A DNA stretch of 7,876 bases from contig JBJTBH010000050.1 in the NCBI GenBank assembly GCA_046091285.1, positions 1-7,876 of the forward strand. The letters are read 5' to 3'. The DNA is from CAIXOZ01 sp046091285. GTDB taxonomy: Bacteria; Cyanobacteriota; Cyanobacteriia; PCC-6307; Cyanobiaceae. Below, in pieces: positions 1 through 7,876 of the stretch. Under the pieces are notes generated by a model. It was given only the letters and a program-made list of their open reading frames with translations, was not told the origin of the DNA and made no database searches. How positions within the stretch are numbered: the stretch's first letter is position 1; the number at the start of each line of letters is the position of its first letter. The translations under genes and the position numbers were made by a program.

Positions 1-3000
1 GGAATAATAACTGCATACCAGTGGTACTTTAATGATAGAAAGATAGAAGGAGCAATAAATCCCTTCATTGTTGTAGGCTCAACTGGTTTTGGTGCCTACA
101 AGGTAGTCGTGAGTTATGGCGATGGAAATAACTTCTTTTCAACACTAGAGTCCGCTGTGCAAGAAGTCGGTGAAACCAACAACGGACAAGCTTCCTTTTC
201 AATTTCGAGCACTCCTGTTGTTGGAAACACCCTCACGGCCACCGCTACTGCTGCCGATCCAGACGGCAATGGCGCCTTCACCTACGCCTGGCAAACCTCC
301 TCCGACGGCACCAACTGGTCACCTGTTGGCCTCAACAGTTCTTCCTACACCGTTGCTCCTGCCGATGAAGGCATGCAGCTTCAGCTCCTCGTCTCTTACG
401 CCGACGCTCAAGGGTTTTCCGAATCCGTCGCTACCTCAGCTGGCACCATCCCCTTCGTTAATAACGGACAGGCAACCTTCTCCATTATTGGTGCCACCAC
501 TGCAGGTGCTCCTGCCGTTGGGAACATCCTCACGGCTAGTACCACAGCTGCTGATCCTGACGGTAACGGCTCCTTCTCCTATGCCTGGCAGACCTCCACC
601 AGCGGATCCTCCTGGGTAACCGTCGGAACCGCCAGTACGTACACCCTTGCCGCCACAGATGAGGGAAAGCAGGTTCGGCTGGCGGTCTCCTACACCGATG
701 GTCAAGGGTTCAGCGAATTCGTGACCACATCAGCAGGCTCGATTCCCAATATCTTCCCCACCATTGCCGCCATCACCGTTACCGGTAATCAGGTGCTTCT
801 CCAGTTCTCAGAAGCACTCGATTCAACCAATCTGCCAACGTCTGCTCGCTTCAGAGTCAGTGTGGCGGGCGGAGCTCCAATCACCCCCTCTGCCGTCACT
901 CCAGTTCAAGGCAATGCAACTCAGCTGCTCCTGTCGATAGGCGTCACCCCCACGAGCACCCAATCCGTAGCCGTCACCTACACCGATCTCAGCACTGGTG
1001 ATGACACCACTGCCGTGGTTCAGGATCTTGTTGGCAATGACATGGCAACCACACCCACGCCGCTCAACGCCGATACCTTCTCCACAGCGATCACTACGGC
1101 CAGCCTCGCCGCCAACTACACCAACCTCATCCTCACCGGCACCACCGCCATCAATGGCACGGGTAATGTCCTTGCGAACACAATCACCGGCAACAGCGCC
1201 GTCAATGTGATCACTGGTGGTGGCGGCACCGACAGGATGGATGGCGGCGATGACAGCGACATCTACCTCATCACTGCCAGTACCGAACACGCTGCCGCTG
1301 AAATTGTCGACACCGGTGTCACTGGCAGCGATGAACTGCGCTTCGCCTCCAGCACAGCGAACGACACCTTGATTGTTTTTGCCGGTGACACCGGTCTGGA
1401 ACGTGTCACCATCGGCACCGGCACCGCTGCGGCTGCCGTCACCACAGCTGCCACTGCGCTCAACATCAATGCCGCAGCCTCGCTCAGTGCCCTCATCATC
1501 CTTGGCAACAATGGCGCCAATGCCCTCATCGGCACGGCCTTTGATGACATCCTCAACGGCAACGCCGGAAACGATTCCATCAACGGTGGCGCTGGAAGCG
1601 ACAGCCTCAATGGCGGTGCTGGCAATGACACCCTCATCGGCGGTGGCGGCAACGATCTGCTCGATGGTGGCGCCGGCAACGATTCCATGAATGGCGGCGA
1701 GGGCAGTGACCTGTACCTCATTGCCACCAGTGCTGACCACGCCATTGCTGAAATCGCCGATAACGGCATCACCACTGGTGACATCGACGAACTGCGTTTT
1801 GCCTCCGTCACCGCCAATCAGACCCTTACCGTCTTTGCCGCCGACACCGGACTGGAGCGGGTCACCATCGGCACTGGCAGTGCTGCATCAGCCATCACCA
1901 CCGCCACCACATCCCTCAACATCAACGCTGCCCTGGCACCCAATGGACTGAGCATCAGCGGTAATTTGGGCGCCAATGCCCTCACCGGAACCGCCTTTGC
2001 GGACACTCTCACCGGCCTTGCTGGCAACGACACCCTGAGCGGTGGCTCCGGCACCGACAGCATGGATGGCGGCGATGACAGCGACATCTACCTCATCACT
2101 GCCAGTACCGAACACGCTGCCGCTGAAATTGTCGACACCGGTGTCACTGGCAGCGATGAACTGCGCTTTGCCTCCACCACAGCCAACCAAACCCTCACCG
2201 TCTTTGCCGGTGACACCGGTCTGGAACGTGTGACCATCGGCACCGGCACCGCTGCGGCTGCCGTCACCACAGCTGCCACTGCGCTCAACATCAATGCCGC
2301 AGCCTCGCTCAGTGCCCTGATCATCCTTGGCAACAATGGCGCCAAGGCCCTCACCGGCACGGCCTTTGATGACATCCTCAGCGGCAACGCCGGAAACGAC
2401 ACCATCAACGGCGGTGGCGGCAACGATCTCCTCGATGGTGGCGCCGGCAACGACCTGATGAATGGGGCTGACGGCAGTGATCGTTATCTGATCGCCAGCA
2501 GCATCGACCACGCCAGCGCTGAAATTGGAGACAATGGCACCACGGGCAGTGATGAACTGCGTTTTGCCTCCGTGACCGCCAATCAGACCCTCACCGTCTT
2601 TGCTGCCGACACCGGACTGGAGCGGGTCATCATCGGCACAGGCAGTGCTGCATCAGCTATCACCACCGCCACCACATCCCTCAACATCAACGCTGTTGCC
2701 GCGTTGAATGCCCTCAACATCCTTGGCAATGATGGTGCCAACGTCCTCAACGGAACCGCCTTTGCGGACACCATCACCGGCAATGCCGGAAATGACACCC
2801 TCATCGGCGGTAGCGGCACTGATCTCCTTGATGGTGGTGCCGGAAACGACAGTCTTAACGGTGGACTGGGCCATGACACTCTCACCGGCGGCGCAGGTGC
2901 CGACATCTTCCGCTTTGACTCGCTGCTCAATGGGATCACCAACGTTGATGTCATCACTGACTTCACACCAACGGCAGTCGCCACCACCACCGATCGGATC

Positions 3001-3240
3001 CAACTCGAAAATACTGGTGCAGGACTCTTTACCGCTCTGACCACAACAGGCACCCTTGTTGCGTCTGCCTTCACCAGTGGCAACGCCTTCACGGCAGCTG
3101 CTCAACGCATTCGCTACGAAGCGAGTTCCGGCAACCTCTTCTACGACCCTGATGGCAATGGCAGCGCTGCATCCATTCTGTTTGCCACACTCTCCCCCAA
3201 CCTCAGCGCCCTCAACAACTCACACTTCGTCGTGATCTGA
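1..3240 (+). CDS. Large RTX-type secreted/surface protein with Ig-like repeats and SWM-like domain (5' end outside window)
   Basis: The reading frame is open from base 1 to the TGA at 3238-3240 (1,079 residues visible). The GTG at 109 is internal, because the upstream codons continue the same repeat fold, so the real start lies left of the window. Order of parts: the end of one Ig-like repeat (residues 1-59, with YQWYF and VVVSYGDG), two full Ig-like repeats (about 60-249, each beginning NNGQ and containing TAADPDGNG, YAWQTS and DEG), a SWM-like domain (about 250-360, VLLQFSEALD...VTYTD), then from about 380 a long region of RTX nonapeptides (GGxGxDxLx, e.g. GGAGNDTL) mixed with four spacer modules carrying DELRFAS and DTGLERVTIGTG. 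From about 968 (ADIFRFDS, ITDFTP, DRIQL) to the terminal HFVVI it resembles the C-terminal domain that type I secretion systems recognise. The RTX motifs bind calcium outside the cell. Adhesion, S-layer or motility roles are inference; no catalytic domain is visible. Confidence 0.9.
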   Translation, partial: GIITAYQWYFNDRKIEGAINPFIVVGSTGFGAYKVVVSYGDGNNFFSTLESAVQEVGETNNGQASFSISSTPVVGNTLTATATAADPDGNGAFTYAWQTSSDGTNWSPVGLNSSSYTVAPADEGMQLQLLVSYADAQGFSESVATSAGTIPFVNNGQATFSIIGATTAGAPAVGNILTASTTAADPDGNGSFSYAWQTSTSGSSWVTVGTASTYTLAATDEGKQVRLAVSYTDGQGFSEFVTTSAGSIPNIFPTIAAITVTGNQVLLQFSEALDSTNLPTSARFRVSVAGGAPITPSAVTPVQGNATQLLLSIGVTPTSTQSVAVTYTDLSTGDDTTAVVQDLVGNDMATTPTPLNADTFSTAITTASLAANYTNLILTGTTAINGTGNVLANTITGNSAVNVITGGGGTDRMDGGDDSDIYLITASTEHAAAEIVDTGVTGSDELRFASSTANDTLIVFAGDTGLERVTIGTGTAAAAVTTAATALNINAAASLSALIILGNNGANALIGTAFDDILNGNAGNDSINGGAGSDSLNGGAGNDTLIGGGGNDLLDGGAGNDSMNGGEGSDLYLIATSADHAIAEIADNGITTGDIDELRFASVTANQTLTVFAADTGLERVTIGTGSAASAITTATTSLNINAALAPNGLSISGNLGANALTGTAFADTLTGLAGNDTLSGGSGTDSMDGGDDSDIYLITASTEHAAAEIVDTGVTGSDELRFASTTANQTLTVFAGDTGLERVTIGTGTAAAAVTTAATALNINAAASLSALIILGNNGAKALTGTAFDDILSGNAGNDTINGGGGNDLLDGGAGNDLMNGADGSDRYLIASSIDHASAEIGDNGTTGSDELRFASVTANQTLTVFAADTGLERVIIGTGSAASAITTATTSLNINAVAALNALNILGNDGANVLNGTAFADTITGNAGNDTLIGGSGTDLLDGGAGNDSLNGGLGHDTLTGGAGADIFRFDSLLNGITNVDVITDFTPTAVATTTDRIQLENTGAGLFTALTTTGTLVASAFTSGNAFTAAAQRIRYEASSGNLFYDPDGNGSAASILFATLSPNLSALNNSHFVVI
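178..747 (+). repeat. Two tandem Ig-like repeats in the RTX protein
   Basis: The two units start at 178 and 460, each about 94-96 codons long. They share the protein frame NNGQA(S/T)FSI ... VGN(T/I)LTA ... TAADPDGNG ... YAWQTS ... DEGxQ ... VSY.D.QGFSE ... TSAG(T/S)IP. A diverged, AT-richer end of a third unit occupies 1-177. Repeats of this kind are common stalk modules in bacterial adhesins and RTX proteins. Confidence 0.8.
1225..1574 (+). repeat. RTX module A, copy 1 (offset 825 bp to copy 2)
   Basis: This 350-bp block recurs at 2050-2399 with most bases identical, including silent positions. It encodes GGDDSDIYLITAS, VTGSDELRFAS and DTGLERVTIGTG followed by the start of an RTX run. The near-identity at synonymous sites points to recent duplication rather than selection on protein sequence alone. 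Confidence 0.85.
1789..2007 (+). repeat. RTX module B, copy 1 (offset 765 bp to copy 2)
   Basis: This 219-bp block corresponds to 2554-2772. Both encode ELRFASVTANQTLTVFAADT, then IGTGSAASAITTATTSLNINA and GTAFADT. Similarity is strong at both ends and weaker in the middle (ALAPNGLSIS against VAALNALNIL). With module A this gives an A-B-A-B order. Confidence 0.8.
2050..2399 (+). repeat. RTX module A, copy 2
   Basis: This is the second copy of 1225-1574. It differs from copy 1 mainly in a short patch near 2176-2205, where it reads ANQTLTVFA as in module B instead of ANDTLIVFA, so the copy looks like a recombination mosaic. Confidence 0.85.
2554..2772 (+). repeat. RTX module B, copy 2
   Basis: This is the second copy of 1789-2007. 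It is followed by the last run of RTX nonapeptides (about 2773-2907) before the C-terminal secretion domain. Confidence 0.8.
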
Positions 3241-3439
3241 ACGTCGGAACGATTCTCTCCACGCAGCCAGACACGGAAAGCACCAGCCTTCCAGATCATG
3301 GCGTCCATCTGGCCCATCGAATCTGTCAGGCAGATCCCGGTTGTGTCCAATTGGCGGCAATGACATCAAGGAGAAGCTGCAACAGGTTGTTGTGCAAACG
3401 CTCAATAGCGCTCAGGGCGTTGAGCACCGCCCCTTTCCC
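3241..3439. other. Intergenic stretch after the RTX gene, no recognisable gene
   Basis: About 200 bases lie between the RTX stop and the orphan acs fragment. Minus-strand frames give short gene-like peptides (for example IERLHNNLLQLLLDVIAANW near 3345-3412, and DAMIWKAGAFRVWLRGE near 3253-3303), but they lie in different frames with stops between them and I recognise no family. They may be remains of a decayed gene. No convincing rho-independent terminator follows the RTX gene. Confidence 0.5.
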
Positions 3440-3599
3440 CCTCACACCCTCAGCGCATCCAGAACACTGCGGTCCTCCAGGGTGGAGGTGTCGCCACTCA
3501 CCTCCTGGCCAGCGGCCAGGGCGCGCAGGATCCGGCGCATGATCTTGCCGCTGCGGGTCTTGGGCAGGGCATCGGTGAACTTGATCACATCCGGGCGGG
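3440..3599 (-). pseudogene. Orphan copy of the acs 3' end (direct repeat, left copy)
   Basis: These 160 bases match 5249-5408 with only two differences (3456 C against 5265 T; 3496 A against 5305 G). On the minus strand they encode the last 52 residues of acetyl-CoA synthetase, from RPDVIKFTDALPKTRSGK to the stop, and the repeat begins two bases beyond the acs stop codon. Upstream on the minus strand (above 3600) the homology ends abruptly and the frame continues as unrelated sequence to a possible ATG at 3666, so no adenylation domain is present and no enzyme can be made. It has the same orientation as acs, which makes the pair direct repeats 1,809 bp apart. The high identity implies a recent event, or gene conversion that keeps the copies alike. 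Confidence 0.93.
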
Positions 3600-3672
3600 A
3601 GTGGGGGGCTGATGGCGGAAAGCCGAAAGGGCCGCTCTGACGCCTCCGCGGAATCCCCATCAGCAAGCCTCC

Positions 3673-3790
3673 GTGTCGGCCTACACCCCGCGAATCGTGG
3701 ATGCCGAATGCGGGAGCTGTTGGCAGCAGTCGGTGCCATTGCCGCGGTTTTGGGGCTCTATTACGGCCGCAGATGCCACATGGCTCTCGG
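3673..3790 (+). pseudogene. Possible decayed N-terminus of an AAA_14/DUF4143-type ATPase
   Basis: From a GTG at 3673 the frame reads VSAYTPRIVDAE. One base out of frame the sequence then reads MRELLAAVGAIA (about 3708-3743). Together these resemble the conserved start of AAA_14/DUF4143 ATPases, which runs approximately YxPRIVDxEL..LL.A......EGP..cGKT. The Walker A motif that should follow cannot be read in any single frame, and the remaining sequence does not resemble the family. This is recognition of a short conserved start with a presumed frameshift, so it is tentative. Proteins of this family are frequent accessory genes, which would fit the scar-like setting. Confidence 0.3.
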
Positions 3791-4012
3791 TGGCATTAGC
3801 CCTCGGTAGTTCCTCCAACGGCTGCTGGTCGCTGAATGAGCTGGCGAGAAAGCACAGCCAGCTCCACGAGAAAGATGGCCTGCAAGGGTAGCCTTCACTA
3901 CAGCAAAATATTGGCCCGCCGGTAAGAGTCTTCAGTGTTTCTTGGCTTTTGCTATGGCCCCCACATTGAGAAAAGGTTGCACAATAGAGAAGATTGACCT
4001 CGCACACCTCTC
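3791..4012. promoter_or_regulatory. Upstream region of the hps-phi pair, no clear promoter
   Basis: This stretch should hold the promoter of the RuMP pair. It becomes AT-richer from about 3895. I see TTGAGA at 3966-3971 with GAAGAT 17 bases later at 3989-3994, a poor -10 match. There is no clear Shine-Dalgarno site before the ATG at 4013, and no hairpin typical of a riboswitch or terminator. The boundaries are only those of the gap. Confidence 0.25.
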
Positions 4013-4657
4013 ATGACCACGCGTAAGTCTGCCTTGATTCAGCTGGCCCTCGACCAGCTTGACCTCGACGCAGCGGTAGAATTAGCAAAATTGACATTTG
4101 AATTTATTGATATTTTTGAGGTTGGAACCCCCTGCCTAAAATATAATGGTGCTAATGCGCTAAGTCGTATTATCAGCATCGCGGCTGGTAAGCCCGTGCT
4201 GGCAGATTTGAAGACAATGGATGCTGGCCATTATGAAGCTGAACCGTTTTATGAGCTCGGGGCTTCCATCTGCACTGTTCTGGGTGCCGCCTCCACGGCG
4301 ACCATTGAAGGGGTTGTTGCAGCGGCAAGGAAACATGCAGGGCGCGTGCAGGTGGATCTGATCAACGTGAGCGATAAAGTACGCAAGGCCCAGGAATTGC
4401 AGGGCATTGGCGTAGATATTATTGGCGTCCATACCGGAATCGACAGTCAGCAAGCCGGTGACACCCCCTTCGCAGACCTTGGCGCGATCGCTGCCCTCAA
4501 CCTGAACTGCACGATTTCAGTGGCAGGTGGATTGGGGCCACACACTGCACGCTCTGCAATGGAGCTTGGTGCAGAGATCATTGTGGTGGGCGGTCAGATC
4601 ACAGCAGCGGCCGATCCGCGAGCAGCTGCCAAGGCGCTGCATCAGGCCATCCACTGA
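4013..4657 (+). CDS. hxlA: 3-hexulose-6-phosphate synthase (HPS)
   Basis: This 214-residue protein has the usual HPS length (about 210). HPS joins formaldehyde to ribulose-5-phosphate to give D-arabino-3-hexulose-6-phosphate, the first step of the RuMP cycle, and the reaction is reversible. It belongs to the orotidine-5'-phosphate decarboxylase (HUMPS) superfamily of Mg-dependent TIM barrels. Family marks visible: the Asp in LALDQ (D14), EVGTP (36-40), ADLKTMDAG (64-72, with D65, K67 and D70), VDLINV (114-119), H140 in GVHTGID, SVAGG (169-173) and IIVVGG (189-194), the last two forming the phosphate-binding end. ADLKTMDAG favours HPS over the related keto-gulonate-6-phosphate decarboxylases, as does the partner gene 12 bases downstream. 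The ATG at 4013 gives a normal N-terminus. Parts of the gene (about 4078-4160) are much more AT-rich than acs, which suggests transfer. Confidence 0.9.
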   Translation: MTTRKSALIQLALDQLDLDAAVELAKLTFEFIDIFEVGTPCLKYNGANALSRIISIAAGKPVLADLKTMDAGHYEAEPFYELGASICTVLGAASTATIEGVVAAARKHAGRVQVDLINVSDKVRKAQELQGIGVDIIGVHTGIDSQQAGDTPFADLGAIAALNLNCTISVAGGLGPHTARSAMELGAEIIVVGGQITAAADPRAAAKALHQAIH

Positions 4658-4669
4658 GCTCGATTCAGT

Positions 4670-5215
4670 ATGGGAACAAGCCAGTCAATTCTACAAACTA
4701 TTGCCCATGTCCTGGACAGGCTCAATCAACAAGATCCAGCGGCCATTGGTCGACTAATTCGAGTGATCCTCAATGCAGAGCGTATCTTTCTGCTGGGCGC
4801 GGGCCGCTCTGGCCTGGTGGTCAAGGCCTTTGCCATGCGGCTGATGCACCTTGACATGCAGGCTTATGTGGCTGGCGAATCGACAACACCTAGCCCCTGC
4901 AAAGGAGACGCAGTCATCATTGTTTCATCCTCTGGTAAAACCGCCTCCATCCTGGCGATGACCCAGCGAATTGTACAAAGTGGTGCGACATTGATGCTAC
5001 TCACGTCCGAACAAGAATCACCGCTTCGAAGCAAATCCACAGAAAGCATTCTAATTCCCTGTGGAGATCATCCGAAAGAATGACCTTTTCTCCCCCTCGG
5101 CTCACTCTTTGAGATTTCGGCCTTGGTTGTCTTAGAGAGTTGCATTGCTGATCTTCGTGCGCAACTGAGTGTGAGCCACCTTGACATGCGGGCCAGGCAT
5201 TCCATCCTGGAATAG
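4670..5215 (+). pseudogene. hxlB: 6-phospho-3-hexuloisomerase (PHI), interrupted by an in-frame TGA
   Basis: PHI isomerises 3-hexulose-6-phosphate to fructose-6-phosphate, the second RuMP step. The first open part (4670-5083, 137 residues) shows the SIS-domain sugar isomerase marks GAGRSGLV (43-50), MRLMH (56-60), VAGE (67-70) and SSSGKT (86-91). It stops about 45 residues short of the family length of about 185. Reading on in the same frame past the TGA at 5081-5083 gives 43 residues to a TAG at 5213-5215. They include PLGSLFE (142-148), ISALVVLESCIADL and a terminal RHSILE, matching the P(M/L)GSLFE and RHANLE ends expected of PHI. The gene is therefore one PHI frame with a nonsense codon at 138. 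The segment just before PLGSLFE is also shorter than in Bacillus HxlB, so a small deletion may lie there. Loss of function is likely but unproven; a sequencing error or readthrough is possible. Confidence 0.88.
5081..5083 (+). other. Premature in-frame TGA in the PHI gene
   Basis: This TGA follows codons for DHPKE and precedes PFLPLGSLFE in the same frame. A single change from CGA, GGA or TGG would make it. No frameshift is needed to restore the full-length protein, so it is a point nonsense codon, not a fusion boundary. Confidence 0.85.
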
Positions 5216-5250
5216 CACCGCCAGGTTTTGATCCACGCCCAGGCAGGGCC

Positions 5251-7257
<2,007 letters not shown>

Positions 7258-7391
7258 GACAGGGGAACCGGGCTCATGCAGTCGGGCCATTCAAGCGCAG
7301 CTGACCCGGGACAACCGGCTCCAGCGCTGGGCTCGCAACCTCGCCTGAGACACTGAACGCACGCTGCGCTGAAGCGACGCTGCGTCGCCCC
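7258..7391. promoter_or_regulatory. Divergent intergenic region between acs and the HAD gene
   Basis: This short region must hold the promoters of both outward-facing genes, unless acs starts at 7290. I see no strong -35/-10 pair. The clearest structure is the palindrome at 7374-7388. Confidence 0.4.
7374..7388. repeat. Palindrome just before the HAD start
   Basis: GCGACGC-T-GCGTCGC is a perfect 7-bp inverted repeat around one base, ending three bases before the ATG at 7392. ACGCTGCG also occurs twice as a direct repeat (7361-7368 and 7377-7384). It could be an operator, but GC-rich DNA gives such palindromes by chance. Confidence 0.4.
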
Positions 7392-7876
7392 ATGCCTCGA
7401 CCCGCCGCCTGCCTGTTCGACCTCGATGGTCTGCTGCTCGACACCGAGCCGCTGCATGGACGGGCCTGGGATGATGCGGCCCGGCACTTCAGCGTTCAGC
7501 TCAGCCAGGCGGAGCTCTTACAGCTGCGGGGGCGGCGTCGCCTCGATTGCGCCGAGCAGGTGCAGGCCTGGATCGCCGCATCCGGGCAGGCGGTGCCTTC
7601 GGTGGAGGCCCTGCTGGCGGTGCGGCAGCCGATCGCCGAGGCGCTGATGCTGCAGGCCCAGTCCATCCCCGGCGCCCGGGCCCTGCTCGAGCGCTGCGCT
7701 GCTCTGGCGATCCCGATGGCCCTGGCCACCAGCAGCTCCAGCGCTGCTGTCGCCCACAAGAGCACCCCCCACCCCTGGCTGTCGCTGATCACCGTGCGCG
7801 TGCATGGCGACGACCCGGAGCTTCTCGCCGGCAAACCGGCGCCCGATGTCTTTCTGCTGGCCGCCCGCCGGCTCGG
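7392..7876 (+). CDS. HAD-superfamily phosphatase / phosphoglucomutase-like hydrolase (3' end outside window)
   Basis: The first 161 residues are visible, open at the right edge. HAD motif I is FDLDGLLLDTEP (residues 9-20), with D10 as nucleophile and D12 as acid/base. Motif II is the T/S of LATSSSS (111-117). Motif III is the lysine of AGKPAPDVF (146-154). Motif IV, the acidic pair that holds magnesium, should follow beyond the window. The order and the helical cap between motifs I and II (about 20-90) fit the beta-phosphoglucomutase/CbbY-like subgroup with a C1 cap. The substrate (a sugar phosphate, phosphoglycolate or other) cannot be told from sequence. The ATG at 7392 places motif I at the usual distance from the N-terminus. 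The gene faces away from acs. Confidence 0.88.
   Translation, partial: MPRPAACLFDLDGLLLDTEPLHGRAWDDAARHFSVQLSQAELLQLRGRRRLDCAEQVQAWIAASGQAVPSVEALLAVRQPIAEALMLQAQSIPGARALLERCAALAIPMALATSSSSAAVAHKSTPHPWLSLITVRVHGDDPELLAGKPAPDVFLLAARRL

Noticed and set aside
823..2511. Long minus-strand open frames opposite the RTX repeats (for example 823-1740 and 1888-2511)
   Set aside because: They mirror the GC-rich repeated plus-strand gene, recur with the same repeat period, have low-complexity Ala/Val/Gly/Ser content and resemble no family.
1153..2907. CRISPR array or satellite DNA in the repeated region
   Set aside because: The repeats keep one open reading frame and encode RTX nonapeptides and spacer modules, so they are protein repeats.
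3291..3312. CCAGAT...ATCTGG inverted repeat after the RTX gene as a terminator
   Set aside because: The stem is only 6 bp with a 10-base loop and no T-tract follows.
3966..3994. TTGAGA/GAAGAT as a sigma-70 promoter for hps
   Set aside because: The spacing is right but the -10 matches only three of six bases, so I did not call it as a promoter.
5081..5083. TGA as selenocysteine
   Set aside because: PHI enzymes are not known selenoproteins, and no SECIS-like hairpin is obvious just downstream. A nonsense mutation or sequencing error is simpler.
5237..5249. GCCC-AGGCA-GGGC hairpin between PHI and acs as a bidirectional terminator
   Set aside because: A 4-bp stem without flanking T or A runs is too weak.
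3240..5250. tRNA gene, integrase or transposase explaining the insertion
   Set aside because: I found no tRNA-like T-arm, no transposase or recombinase motif, and no terminal inverted repeats at the cassette borders.

Overview
The window most likely comes from a picocyanobacterium of the Synechococcus/Cyanobium type. The evidence is the GC-rich coding DNA, an acetyl-CoA synthetase whose sequence and start region look like those of that clade, weak or absent Shine-Dalgarno sites, and a large secreted RTX protein with a SWM-like domain. The genus is an inference from protein character and was not tested by a search.

Layout, left to right. (1) 1-3240, + strand: the 3' part of a very large RTX-type calcium-binding surface or secreted protein, open at the left edge. 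It has Ig-like repeats, a SWM-like domain, an A-B-A-B set of RTX modules and a C-terminal type I secretion domain. (2) 3241-4012: a gene-poor scar. It holds a 160-bp copy of the 3' end of acs (2 mismatches), a possible decayed start of an AAA_14/DUF4143-type ATPase, and otherwise nothing recognisable. (3) 4013-5215, + strand: a two-gene ribulose monophosphate (RuMP) cassette. It contains an intact 3-hexulose-6-phosphate synthase, then 12 bases later a 6-phospho-3-hexuloisomerase. The isomerase is interrupted by an in-frame TGA at codon 138, but its C-terminal domain is still readable in the same frame down to 5215. (4) 5251-7257, - strand: a complete acetyl-CoA synthetase gene, convergent with the cassette. 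(5) 7258-7391: a short divergent intergenic region with a near-perfect palindrome. (6) 7392-7876, + strand: the 5' part of a HAD-family phosphatase, open at the right edge.

The main point of interest is segment 3 and its borders. Formaldehyde-fixing or pentose-phosphate-making RuMP enzymes are not part of the standard cyanobacterial metabolic set. Here they sit between two direct copies of the acs 3' end. The left copy is an orphan, and the right copy is the live end of acs. That geometry is what integration of a DNA segment at the acs 3' end would leave, either by a Campbell-type single crossover or at an attachment site, with recombination between the copies able to remove 1,809 bp. If functional, the pair would condense formaldehyde with ribulose-5-phosphate (abundant from the Calvin cycle) and isomerise the product to fructose-6-phosphate, or run in reverse to make ribulose-5-phosphate. 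The TGA in the second gene suggests that the acquired pathway is decaying, although a sequencing error or a split protein cannot be excluded.
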